Source: Alphaproteobacteria bacterium
Lineage (GTDB): Bacteria; Pseudomonadota; Alphaproteobacteria; Oceanibaculales; Oceanibaculaceae
DNA length: 64,000 bases
Assembly (NCBI GenBank): GCA_018823745.1
Contig: JAHJHR010000018.1
Location: 348,045 to 412,044 of the forward strand
Reading direction: 5' to 3'
Position 1 is the stretch's first letter. Each line of letters opens with the position of its first letter. The notes beneath the pieces were generated by a model. That model searched no databases. It was not told the DNA's origin and was given only the letters and a program-made list of their open reading frames with translations. A program made the position numbers and the translations under genes. Shown one piece after another: positions 1-7,608 of this stretch.

Positions 1-191
1 ATGGCGGTCGGCGTCACCCCGCCGGTGGCAATAACCCCGGCATTGCCGAAGGAAGTCGCGGTCCCCGGCGGCTTCGGGTCGATGATGGTGACACGATGGC
101 CATCGCGCTGCAGATGCAGGGCGGCGCTCATGCCGACGATACCGGCGCCGATGACAATGACGTCGAGAGGAGCAGAGAGGCGTTCTGACAT
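1..191 (-). CDS. FAD-dependent oxidoreductase, N-terminal fragment (DadA-like)
   Basis: Only the first 63 residues are inside the window; the gene runs off the left edge. The reading frame starts at an ATG at 191 and shows a classic dinucleotide-binding beta-alpha-beta fold: a hydrophobic strand followed by GAGIVG and, about 20 residues later, a strand ending in an acidic residue (TIID) that would bind the ribose of FAD. The following TSFGNAGVIA stretch resembles the D-amino-acid dehydrogenase (DadA) / glycine oxidase group of the DAO superfamily. The exact substrate cannot be judged from this fragment. It is divergent from the MFS gene at 290, so the 100 bases between them carry both start regions. 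Confidence 0.75.
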   Translation of the reverse strand, partial: MSERLSAPLDVIVIGAGIVGMSAALHLQRDGHRVTIIDPKPPGTATSFGNAGVIATGGVTPTA

Positions 192-289
192 GAATATGGC
201 CATTCCGAGAAATTTACGGCCATCACCTTATCAAGGCCGGGCGATCATGTTCTACTGTCCTCTTAAATCCCGCAAATATCGATAGAGCC

Positions 290-1534
290 TTGATTCAGAC
301 GGTCATCACACTGAGCGCCCTGCTGCTTTCCGTTGGCATTTTGCTGACCGGTAACGGCCTCCAGGGCACCCTTCTCGCCGTGCGCGGCAATCTCGAAGGG
401 TTCTCCCCTTCCACAATCGGCCTGCTGATGTCCGGTTACTTCGCTGGCTTTATCATCGGCTGCGTCATCGGACCGCGCATCATCCGCCGGGTCGGTCACA
501 TCCGCGCCTTTGCCGTGTTCGGCGCGGTCGCGGCGGCAATCGTGCTGCTGCATGCGCTGATCGTCGATCCCATCGTCTGGACCGTGCTGCGCGGCCTGAA
601 CGGCATCTGCCTGGCCGGGCTGTACATGATCATCGAAAGCTGGCTGAACGAGCGCAGCCCGAACGAGCTGCGCGGCTCCGTCATCTCGGTCTACCGAATT
701 GTCGATCTGACGGCGACCACCAGCGGGCTGATGCTGCTGACCCTGGCCGATCCGATGGGCTTCCCGCTGTTCTGTGTCGTCGCCATCCTGATCTGTCTTG
801 GCCTCGTGCCGGTCAGCCTGACCCGCACCATCGCCCCGGCACCGATTGAGCAGGTCTCAATCCGTCTGGGCCGGCTGTACCGGCTGTCGCCGCTCGGCGT
901 CGTCGGCTGCTTCGGCTTCGGGGCCGCCAGCGGCGCGTTCTGGGGCATGGGGCCGGTTTTCGCCCAGGAAGGCGGGCTGGCGCTCGACACCGTCGCCTAT
1001 TTCATGGCCGCCGTGATGATCGGCGGGGCCATCGCGCAATGGCCTATCGGCTGGCTGTCGGACAAGTTCGACCGCCGCAGCGTGCTGACCGTGGTGCTGT
1101 TCCTGGCCAGCCTGGCCGGGCTGGGGCTGATGGCCGCCTTCGGCGCCTCGCCCACCGTGATCCTGGCGGCCTCGGCGCTGTTCGGCGCGATGATGATTCC
1201 GATCTATTCACTCTGTATCTCGCATGCGAATGACTACATGGAGCCCAGCGATTTCGTCGAATGCTCCTCCGGCCTGCTGATGATCAACGGCATCGGCGCG
1301 GTGATCGGCCCCTTGCTGGGATCGGCGCTGATGGAGGCGATGGGCACACGCTATCTGTTCCTGTTTACCGCCCTGGTGCATGCCAGCGTCGGCGTGTTCG
1401 CGCTGTACAGGATGACCAGGCGTCCCGCCAAGCCGCTGGAGGAACAGGGCGATTTCGTCGTGGTGCCCCGCACCACGCCGGGGGTCTTTGCCATCGACCC
1501 CCGGTCGCAGGAGGACCAGAAACCGGCGGAATAG
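290..1534 (+). CDS. MFS transporter (YcaD-like)
   Basis: A 414-residue, strongly hydrophobic protein with about twelve membrane segments, consistent with the major facilitator superfamily. The loop after the second segment carries the MFS motif A remnant (GPRIIRRVGHIRAF), and the equivalent loop in the second half reads GWLSDKFDRRSVL, which is the better conserved copy. The start is a TTG at 290; the next in-frame Met lies inside the second membrane segment, so TTG is the only sensible start, although no strong ribosome binding site is seen. The protein resembles the YcaD branch, whose substrates are mostly unknown. It is followed 78 bases later by another transporter, with no clear terminator between. 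Confidence 0.8.
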   Translation: MIQTVITLSALLLSVGILLTGNGLQGTLLAVRGNLEGFSPSTIGLLMSGYFAGFIIGCVIGPRIIRRVGHIRAFAVFGAVAAAIVLLHALIVDPIVWTVLRGLNGICLAGLYMIIESWLNERSPNELRGSVISVYRIVDLTATTSGLMLLTLADPMGFPLFCVVAILICLGLVPVSLTRTIAPAPIEQVSIRLGRLYRLSPLGVVGCFGFGAASGAFWGMGPVFAQEGGLALDTVAYFMAAVMIGGAIAQWPIGWLSDKFDRRSVLTVVLFLASLAGLGLMAAFGASPTVILAASALFGAMMIPIYSLCISHANDYMEPSDFVECSSGLLMINGIGAVIGPLLGSALMEAMGTRYLFLFTALVHASVGVFALYRMTRRPAKPLEEQGDFVVVPRTTPGVFAIDPRSQEDQKPAE

Positions 1535-1612
1535 CCTCACTGCGTCTGGACCGGCCGGTGCTTTCGGTGCAGAAAGGCTGACCTTTATCCTGCGCCTTTC
1601 ACCGGAACACCG

Positions 1613-2851
1613 ATGAGCGATACCGGCCTGATCCTGACGATCTTCGTGCTGACCTATATCGGCATGGCGCTGGGGCGGTTTCCCGGGCTGCGCATCGACC
1701 GCACCGGCATCGCCCTGCTGGGTGCCATCGTGCTGGTGGTCAGCGATGCGGTGCCGCCCGCCACGGTGATCGACGCCATCGACTTCCCGACGCTGTTCAT
1801 CCTGTTCGGGCTGATGATCCTGTCGGCGCAGTTCGATGCCAGCGGATTCTACGACTGGTGCTCGCTGAGGATCGCGGCGCTGGGGAAATCGCCGGTGATG
1901 CTGCTGGCGGTCACCATCGGCGCTGCCGGCATGCTGTCAGCGGTACTGGCGAATGACGTCGTCGTCTTCGCCATGACGCCGCTGCTCTGCATCGGCCTTC
2001 AGGCGCGCGGTCTGGACCCCCGGCCCTATCTGATCGGCCTGGCCGGCGGGGCGAATGCCGGATCGGCGGCGACCATGATCGGCAATCCGCAGAACATCCT
2101 GATTGCCCAGCTCGGCGATCTGGATTTCTGGGCCTTCCTGGCGGCTTGCGGCGTGCCGGCGCTGATCGGCCTCGCCGCCTGTTTCGGCACGGTCTGGCTG
2201 GTCTGGCGTGACCGGCTGGAGTCAGAAGCGGGTGCGCGCATCGCCCTGCCGGCAGTCGCTTTGGACCGCAGCCATCTGGTCAAGGCGCTGGTCGGGACAC
2301 TCGCACTGCTGATCCTCTTCGCCTCGCCTTTGCCCCATGCCATGGGCGTGCTGATCATCGCCGGCGGGCTGCTGGTCAGCCGCCGTGTCGCGACGCGGCA
2401 GATGCTGGACAAGGTGGACTGGCCGCTGCTGGTGCTGTTCGCCGGGCTGTTCGTGGTGACGGCGGCGCTGTCGGCCACCGGCCTGCCGGGCGAGGCCGTG
2501 GCGATGCTGTCCGGCGCGGGGCTGTCGCCCGACCGGCTGGCGGTGCTGGCCCCGGTGGCGCTGATCGGCAGCAATACCATCGGCAATGTGCCGGCGGTCA
2601 TCCTGCTGCTGGCGGTCTGGCCGGAGCTGTCCGCCGAGACGCTGTATGGCCTCGCCATCTTGTCGACCCTGGCCGGCAATCTGCTGATCATCGGCAGCCT
2701 GGCCAACATCATCGTCGTGGAGCGGGCGAAGAGCGTTGGCATTACGCTGGGCTTTGCCGAGCATGCGCGCTGCGGCATTCCGATGACGCTGGTATCGCTG
2801 GCAGGGGCTGTGGCGTGGCTCTGGCTGACCGGACTGATGCCGCTCAGCTGA
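1613..2851 (+). CDS. SLC13/ArsB-superfamily anion transporter
   Basis: A 412-residue integral membrane protein with about eleven to twelve hydrophobic segments. The features that place it in the ion transporter superfamily (SLC13, CitMHS, ArsB, NhaD) are two internal repeats, each with a re-entrant loop: NDVVVFAMTPL and SAATMIGNPQNILI in the first half, SNTIGNVPAVIL and NLLIIGSLANIIVVE in the second. The NPQN motif is typical of this superfamily. Substrate is not determinable; dicarboxylate, sulfate, arsenite and sodium/proton exchange are all known in it. The stop codon overlaps by 8 bases the stop of the convergent haloacid dehalogenase gene. Confidence 0.8.
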   Translation: MSDTGLILTIFVLTYIGMALGRFPGLRIDRTGIALLGAIVLVVSDAVPPATVIDAIDFPTLFILFGLMILSAQFDASGFYDWCSLRIAALGKSPVMLLAVTIGAAGMLSAVLANDVVVFAMTPLLCIGLQARGLDPRPYLIGLAGGANAGSAATMIGNPQNILIAQLGDLDFWAFLAACGVPALIGLAACFGTVWLVWRDRLESEAGARIALPAVALDRSHLVKALVGTLALLILFASPLPHAMGVLIIAGGLLVSRRVATRQMLDKVDWPLLVLFAGLFVVTAALSATGLPGEAVAMLSGAGLSPDRLAVLAPVALIGSNTIGNVPAVILLLAVWPELSAETLYGLAILSTLAGNLLIIGSLANIIVVERAKSVGITLGFAEHARCGIPMTLVSLAGAVAWLWLTGLMPLS

Positions 2852-3509
2852 CCAGCGTGACCAGATCCGTCAGATACCGGATGCTGTGCGCCGGGGTTGC
2901 GCCCAATTCCTCGGCCTGTCCGGCGCTGCGCTGAATCCACGCCGTCTCGAAGCCGTAATAGGTGGCGCCGGCAACATCGAAGCCGTTCGAGGAAACGAAC
3001 AGGATATCGGCGGCCGGCAGGGCCAGCGTCTCGGTGACGATGTCATAGGCCTTGTGATGCGGCTTGAAGACACGCACCGGATCGACGCTGATCACCGCCT
3101 CCAGCAGCGTGTCGAGACCGGCATGGCGCACCACGGCGTCCAGCATCGCCGGGCTGCCATTCGAGGAAATGGCGAGGCGCAGGCCGCTTTGCTTCAGGGC
3201 GGTCAGCGCCTCAATGGCCTCGACATGCGGATCAAGCTTCAGATATTGCGCCATCAGCCGCTCGACATCGGCCGGGCGCGGCTTGATTCCCTGATTCTTC
3301 AGCGCATAGATCAGGCCCGAGCGGGTAATCGCCCAGAAATCCTCATAGCGCTCCATGAGCGCGCGCAGCCATGTGTACTCCAGCTGCTTCTGGCGCCAGA
3401 GAATGGAGATCGCCCCCGCCCTGCCGGGATAGATTTCCTCCAGCAGGGCACGCACCGAATGCACATCAAACAGCGTGCCATAGGCGTCGAAGGCAATGGC
3501 TCTGATCAT
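2844..3509 (-). CDS. Haloacid dehalogenase, type II (L-2-haloacid dehalogenase family)
   Basis: A 221-residue HAD-superfamily hydrolase. The nucleophile motif is FDAYGTLFD with Asp8, which is the signature of L-2-haloacid dehalogenases (the second acidic residue of phosphatases is replaced by Tyr). Motif II is the SSNG near residue 115, motif III the Lys in FKPHHKAYD, and the FVSSNGFDVAGA block is the family's motif IV. These enzymes hydrolyse L-2-haloalkanoates with inversion to D-2-hydroxy acids, through an aspartyl ester. Length is normal. The gene stands alone and is convergent with the anion transporter. Many genomic copies probably act on natural substrates other than haloacids; that is not resolvable here. 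Confidence 0.88.
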   Translation of the reverse strand: MIRAIAFDAYGTLFDVHSVRALLEEIYPGRAGAISILWRQKQLEYTWLRALMERYEDFWAITRSGLIYALKNQGIKPRPADVERLMAQYLKLDPHVEAIEALTALKQSGLRLAISSNGSPAMLDAVVRHAGLDTLLEAVISVDPVRVFKPHHKAYDIVTETLALPAADILFVSSNGFDVAGATYYGFETAWIQRSAGQAEELGATPAHSIRYLTDLVTLVS

Positions 3510-3513
3510 CTGA

Positions 3514-3642
3514 TCAGAGCCGGACAGAGCCCTTATGCGACTGATACACGTCAGCCGTGGATTTCGGGATATTGGTCAGGATCACACCAGCACCGACGGC
3601 AATCACCAGCATGGCAATGATGCTGCAGAGAAATGCTTTCAT
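3514..3642 (-). CDS. 42-residue single-pass membrane or secreted peptide
   Basis: A short frame starting at ATG 3642, preceded by a good ribosome binding site (GGGGGAGG, 6 bases upstream). The product begins MKAFLCSIIAMLVIAVGAG, a lysine followed by a 17-residue hydrophobic stretch, then a short polar tail ending in VYQSHKGSVRL. It ends 5 bases before the start of the haloacid dehalogenase gene, so the two are probably cotranscribed. The function is unknown. The strong Shine-Dalgarno match and the membrane-segment design argue that it is a real gene rather than chance. Confidence 0.6.
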   Translation of the reverse strand: MKAFLCSIIAMLVIAVGAGVILTNIPKSTADVYQSHKGSVRL

Positions 3643-3718
3643 TTTATCCTCCCCCAAGGCGACAGGGGACGCCTGCCCCTTCGCGTGATTATAGCCACTA
3701 TTCAGGCCCGCGTCAGGG

Positions 3719-5044
3719 CTACTGCGTCACCACCTTCAAATATTCGATCAGCGCCTCGCGGTCTTCCGGGCTGACCAGCTTCTGCAGCGGCATCTTGCTG
3801 CCGGGCGTGACCACATCCGGGCCGCGTGTGAACAGATCCCCTACGGTTTCCGCCGTCCAGACGATGTCGCCCTTGCGCAGCGCCGGCGAATAGGGATAGC
3901 CATCGACGCTGCCCATGCGACGGCCGAAAATATTATGTAGCGTCGGCCCCGCACGATTGCCGCCATCGGGCGTCACCGTATGGCACGGCCCGCAGCGCCG
4001 GAACAGCGCCGCCCCGCGCTCCAGCTCCGCGGTGGTCAGCGCAACGGCCGGGGCCGCAGGCGCAGCCGCCGCCACTGGCGTTGCGTCCCGGACTTCCTGG
4101 CCGGTGCCGATATCCCAGAGCCGGACCAGCCCGTCATTGCCGCCAGCCAGCAGCCGCGCGCCATCGCCGGAAAAGGCGACCGACCAGACCGCCCCGCCCC
4201 GCACGCCCTGCGGCGGGCCGAAGATTTGCGGCTTGTCCTCCGGGCGGCGCCACAGGCGGATCGTGCCGTCGATTCCGGATGAGGCAAAGCCGGGTCCCCG
4301 GGGCGCGCGGGCAAGGCTCAGGACCGGCCCTTTATGGCCGAGCAGGGCCTGTATTTCCGTGCCCTTCTCGACATCCCAGAGGCGGATGCTTTCATCAGTG
4401 CCGCCGGAAATCAGCCGCGTGCCATCATGGCTGAACAGCACGGCATTGACGCCGAAATCATGCCCGCGCAATTCGCGGATCTGCACGCCATCCGCCGCCC
4501 GCCAGACCCGGATCGTGGCATCATAGCCCGCCGTCGCCACCAGAAGCCCGTCGGGGGAGAAGGCAATGTCGTTGACACTGCCCTGATGCCCCTCGAATCG
4601 CCGGATTTCGCTGCCGGAGGCCATATCCCACAGCCGGGCCGTTCCATCCCAGGCGGCCGAGCCGACAATATCGCCCGAGGGCGACACATCCAGCGCCACG
4701 ACGCGGCCCTGATGCCCGGTGAATTTGCGCAGGGGTTCCGCCCGGTCGGCCTGCCACAGCAGGATATCGCCATCGTCGCTGGCACTGAGGGCCGTACCGT
4801 CGGGAAGCATCTGGACGGCGTTCACCGCCGCCTTATGGCCATGCAACGTGGCCAAAGCGCGGGTGTCTTTCATATCCCAGAACATCACCGCGTAATCAAA
4901 GCTGCCGCTGACCGCGCGGTTCTCGGCCGGGGCCATCGCCACCGCCTTGACCGGCCCGCCATGTCCGGCCAGCTGGGCCTGCACCGGCAGGCTTGCCCCG
5001 CATAGTACAGCCAGAGCCAAACCGACTGTCTGGCGCAGGGTCAT
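3719..5044 (-). CDS. Exported WD40 beta-propeller fused to a class I cytochrome c
   Basis: A 441-residue protein. Residues 1-23 form a Sec signal peptide ending in VQAQ. Residues about 24-315 hold seven WD40-type repeats (endings such as LWD, RLWD, VW and repeated GH(K/Q)xxV starts), enough for one propeller. After an Ala/Pro linker (about 322-336) comes a monoheme cytochrome c domain with CGPCH at 351-355 and a probable sixth ligand Met418 in GSKMPL. The domain resembles the mitochondrial-type cytochrome c family (RAGPTLHNIFGR). The gene is last in the formate dehydrogenase operon and starts 4 bases after the PepSY-like gene ends, so a role in electron transfer from, or assembly of, the periplasmic FDH is inferred; it is not established. 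Confidence 0.85.
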   Translation of the reverse strand: MTLRQTVGLALAVLCGASLPVQAQLAGHGGPVKAVAMAPAENRAVSGSFDYAVMFWDMKDTRALATLHGHKAAVNAVQMLPDGTALSASDDGDILLWQADRAEPLRKFTGHQGRVVALDVSPSGDIVGSAAWDGTARLWDMASGSEIRRFEGHQGSVNDIAFSPDGLLVATAGYDATIRVWRAADGVQIRELRGHDFGVNAVLFSHDGTRLISGGTDESIRLWDVEKGTEIQALLGHKGPVLSLARAPRGPGFASSGIDGTIRLWRRPEDKPQIFGPPQGVRGGAVWSVAFSGDGARLLAGGNDGLVRLWDIGTGQEVRDATPVAAAAPAAPAVALTTAELERGAALFRRCGPCHTVTPDGGNRAGPTLHNIFGRRMGSVDGYPYSPALRKGDIVWTAETVGDLFTRGPDVVTPGSKMPLQKLVSPEDREALIEYLKVVTQ

Positions 5045-5048
5045 GACA

Positions 5049-5444
5049 TCAGTTGCGGCTGCTGTTCCGGGTGGTCAGGCGGCGCATCTCCGCACCGCCA
5101 TCATATTTCGCGCCGTGCGACTCGGCTCCTGACGTGGCGTAGCCCTGCGTCAGATGCGTGAAGGCAGGAAGCGGATCGCCGGTCATCGGGTCGACCAGCA
5201 TCCGCACCACATGAAAGGCGTTGCTGCCCGCGCCCTCGCCGGCCTTGCGCATCATGGTGACGGCATAGACCACACGGTCGCCATCGCGCGCCGGCTTCAC
5301 AGAGAGCACCTGGACCGGATAGGTCTCGGCGATCTTCTTGGCGATGGCATCCTGGCTGAGCGCCGCCTGGGCCGTGGCCGGCAGTGCCCCAACCGTCAGG
5401 CCAGCCACAAACACGCCGGCCATCGCCAGAGTCTTAAACCGCAT
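5049..5444 (-). CDS. PepSY-like exported protein of the FDH operon
   Basis: A 131-residue protein with a Sec signal peptide (MRFKTLAMAGVFVAGLTVGA, cleavage probably after TAQA). The mature part (LSQDAIAKKIAETYPVQVLS, then a VVYAVTMMRK strand and VDPMTGDPL) has the helix-then-hairpin pattern of PepSY-type domains, which occur in periplasmic protease inhibitors and in proteins of redox and metal systems. The tail is polar and Arg-rich. It lies between fdhC (35 bases upstream) and the WD40-cytochrome c gene (4 bases downstream), all in one direction. Its role is unknown; cotranscription suggests help with the periplasmic formate dehydrogenase. Confidence 0.7.
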   Translation of the reverse strand: MRFKTLAMAGVFVAGLTVGALPATAQAALSQDAIAKKIAETYPVQVLSVKPARDGDRVVYAVTMMRKAGEGAGSNAFHVVRMLVDPMTGDPLPAFTHLTQGYATSGAESHGAKYDGGAEMRRLTTRNSSRN

Positions 5445-5479
5445 GAAACCTCTCCACTCGTGCCGGAATTGTCTTGTGC

Positions 5480-6583
5480 TCAGTCATCGCCGGCCGGTGA
5501 GGCACGACCGCCCGAGAGGGCCGCCTCGCGCTCCTTGGCCTTCACCTCGTCCACCCAGAGGCTGTGATGCTCCTTCGCCCAGTTCTCGTCGACCATGCCG
5601 CTGCCCATGGCATCGAACGCGCCTTCCATGCCAATGGTGCCGATATAGATATGGGCGAAGATGATCACGATCAGCACCAGGCTGACGACAGCATGCCAAA
5701 CCTGCGACAGCTGCATTTCCTGCATCGGCGTGACCGTTGCAGGCAGGCCGAGGCCGAAGATGTTCAGGAAGGCAAAGGTCTTGCCGAACAGGGCGAATTC
5801 AAAGGGAAACAGCAAAGCGACGCCCGATACGCTGACCGAGAGGCCGCCCAGGGCCACGGCCCAGAACACGATCTTCTGGCCGGCATTGAACTTGCGGGCC
5901 GGCGGATGATTGCCCTTGCCGAACAGCCCGCCGCCCTTGGCGAACCAGTTCACGTCCAGGCGGTTGGGGATATTGTCCTTCACCCACAGCACGATGATCA
6001 TCGCCAGGCCGACCATGAAGGCGAAGGCAATGTAGTTATGCATGTATTTGCCGGCGACGGTGATGGCGGAGAATATCTCCGGCCCCAGCAGCGGCAGCAG
6101 CACATAGCGGCCATAGAGAATGTTCAGCCCGGTCAGCGCCAGAACGATGAAGCTGGCGGCTGTCAGCCAATGGGCAAAGCGCTCGACACCGTTGAAACGC
6201 TCGATCCGGCGCGGGCTGGGGCCATGCTCAATGCGCACGCGCCCCCGGATCACGAAGAACAGCGCCAGCAGGCCGATCATCCCGATCATGCCCCACACAC
6301 CCCAGTTCGACAGCGGCCCGTTGCGGAAGGCGCGCCAGTTCTCGCCCTCGGACTGGACCAGCACGCCGGCCTGCTTGTTCGGAATGGAGACATAGCCGCG
6401 CTCGCCATTGCGGATCGCGCGCCAGACATCGGATTTGCCGACATCGCCCGCCGGTGCCGCCTGCTGCGCCATCGCTGCGCCGCCAAGGCCCGTCAGGCGT
6501 TCCGCGACCGGTGCACCGCCCAGTAGCAGCACGGCCAAGGCCAGAAGTGCAACTGTGCGCGAGAATAGCTGAATCACTGTCAT
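5480..6583 (-). CDS. fdhC: Formate dehydrogenase gamma subunit (membrane cytochrome b556)
   Basis: A 367-residue membrane protein. It starts with a hydrophobic signal-like segment ending in AMAQQ, followed by a periplasmic stretch of about 70 residues. Four further membrane helices make up the cytochrome b561-like core (FNGVERFAHWLTAASFIVLALTG begins the core, with the first heme-ligand His in RFAHW; later His residues in YMHNYIAF, VWHAVVSL and FAHIYIGTIGMEGAF). This is the diheme subunit that anchors the FdhAB catalytic dimer and passes electrons to quinone. The C-terminal KEHHSLWVDEVKAKE is typical of the family. Start ATG 6583 has GGAGCGGAGA upstream. It follows the small lipoprotein gene by 18 bases. 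Confidence 0.93.
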   Translation of the reverse strand: MTVIQLFSRTVALLALAVLLLGGAPVAERLTGLGGAAMAQQAAPAGDVGKSDVWRAIRNGERGYVSIPNKQAGVLVQSEGENWRAFRNGPLSNWGVWGMIGMIGLLALFFVIRGRVRIEHGPSPRRIERFNGVERFAHWLTAASFIVLALTGLNILYGRYVLLPLLGPEIFSAITVAGKYMHNYIAFAFMVGLAMIIVLWVKDNIPNRLDVNWFAKGGGLFGKGNHPPARKFNAGQKIVFWAVALGGLSVSVSGVALLFPFEFALFGKTFAFLNIFGLGLPATVTPMQEMQLSQVWHAVVSLVLIVIIFAHIYIGTIGMEGAFDAMGSGMVDENWAKEHHSLWVDEVKAKEREAALSGGRASPAGDD

Positions 6584-6601
6584 GATCTCCGCTCCCCTAC
6601 C

Positions 6602-6841
6602 CTAAACGCCCTGTTTCTCGGCGCGCTTCGCCAATGCCTCGACCGCTGAGGGGCTGAGCTTGTCATCCACCTTCTTGCCGATGTAATGACCCTTGTCGAA
6701 CAGCAGCGTGCGCCCCTGCTCCTCCTCGCGGCAGCCCTGCAACAGGCTTCCGGCCAGCACCAGCAGCCCCAGGGCAAACAGCGTGCCATGGCGGCGGGCG
6801 GGTCGCGCCCCGGTTCCCTCGATATGATGATGCGGCGACAT
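6602..6841 (-). CDS. Small lipoprotein encoded between fdhB and fdhC
   Basis: A 79-residue protein. The start at ATG 6841 is chosen because AGGGGAA precedes it by 7 bases and because it gives a clean lipoprotein signal: a basic n-region (RPARRHG), a hydrophobic core, and the lipobox LLQGC with Cys37. The mature part is only about 43 residues, with a charged EEEQGR start, then LLFDKGHYIGKKVDDKLSPSAVEALAKRAEKQG, probably one helix. The same frame stays open much further upstream, but that part is the shadow of fdhB. It sits inside the formate dehydrogenase structural operon. Function unknown; an accessory or assembly role for the membrane-anchored FDH is inferred from position alone. Confidence 0.75.
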   Translation of the reverse strand: MSPHHHIEGTGARPARRHGTLFALGLLVLAGSLLQGCREEEQGRTLLFDKGHYIGKKVDDKLSPSAVEALAKRAEKQGV

Positions 6842-6986
6842 GGCTGTGTTCCCCTGCGCTCGGACCGGCCTGACGGCAAGTCCCGTTCCCTCGACATTTA
6901 TTCCCCGGCCATAAGACAGATGAGGCGACCGGGGAGCGGCCAAAGCCGCCCCCCTTAACGCTTTACTGCCGTCGGCACCGTCAGCC

Positions 6987-7586
6987 TCAGCCGCCGGCCT
7001 TTGCCTCATAGGCCGTGCCCCAGCCCCAGGCGCCGGAGCCGAAGCCGCGGGCGACCACGCGCTCGCGGTAGATGTCGGAAACGACATCGCCGTCACCGGC
7101 CAGCAGCGCCTTGGTCGAGCACATCTCGGCGCAGAGCGGCAGCTTGCCTTCGGCGATACGGTTGCGGCCGTATTTGCGGAATTCCGCCTCGGAATTCGCG
7201 GCTTCTTCCGGGCCACCGGCGCAGAAGGTGCACTTGTCCATCTTGCCGCGGGTGCCGAAATTGCCGGCCTGCGGGTACTGCGGCGCGCCGAACGGGCAGG
7301 CATAGAAGCAGTAACCGCAACCGATGCAGGTTTCCTTGTTGTGCAGCACGATGCCTTCGGCCGTCTGCACGAAGCAGTCGACCGGGCACACCGCCATGCA
7401 GGGCGCATCCGAGCAATGCATGCAGGCAACGGAGATCGACTTCTCCCCCGGCCGGCCGTCATTGATCGTCACCACCCGGCGGCGATTGATGCCCCAGGGC
7501 ACCTCGTGCTCGTTCTTGCAGGCTGTAACGCAGGCGTTGCACTCGATGCAGCGCTCGGCGTCGCAAAGAAATTTCATGCGGGCCAT
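6987..7586 (-). CDS. fdhB: Formate dehydrogenase beta subunit (four [4Fe-4S] ferredoxin)
   Basis: A 199-residue ferredoxin-type subunit that wires the molybdopterin subunit to the cytochrome b subunit. Four cysteine groups are visible: CIECNACVTACKNE near residue 13, CMHCSDAPCMAVCP near 55, CIGCGYCFYACPFG near 87, and the split group CTFC ... CAEMC near 118 and 155. The order and spacing match FdnH/FdoH and related proteins. The C-terminal membrane helix present in E. coli FdnH is absent; the protein ends with a Gly-rich tail, as is common in shorter FDH beta subunits. It starts 22 bases after fdhA stops, in the same operon. Confidence 0.94.
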   Translation of the reverse strand: MARMKFLCDAERCIECNACVTACKNEHEVPWGINRRRVVTINDGRPGEKSISVACMHCSDAPCMAVCPVDCFVQTAEGIVLHNKETCIGCGYCFYACPFGAPQYPQAGNFGTRGKMDKCTFCAGGPEEAANSEAEFRKYGRNRIAEGKLPLCAEMCSTKALLAGDGDVVSDIYRERVVARGFGSGAWGWGTAYEAKAGG

Positions 7587-7608
7587 ATCTAACGTCTCCC
7601 CTGTCTTC

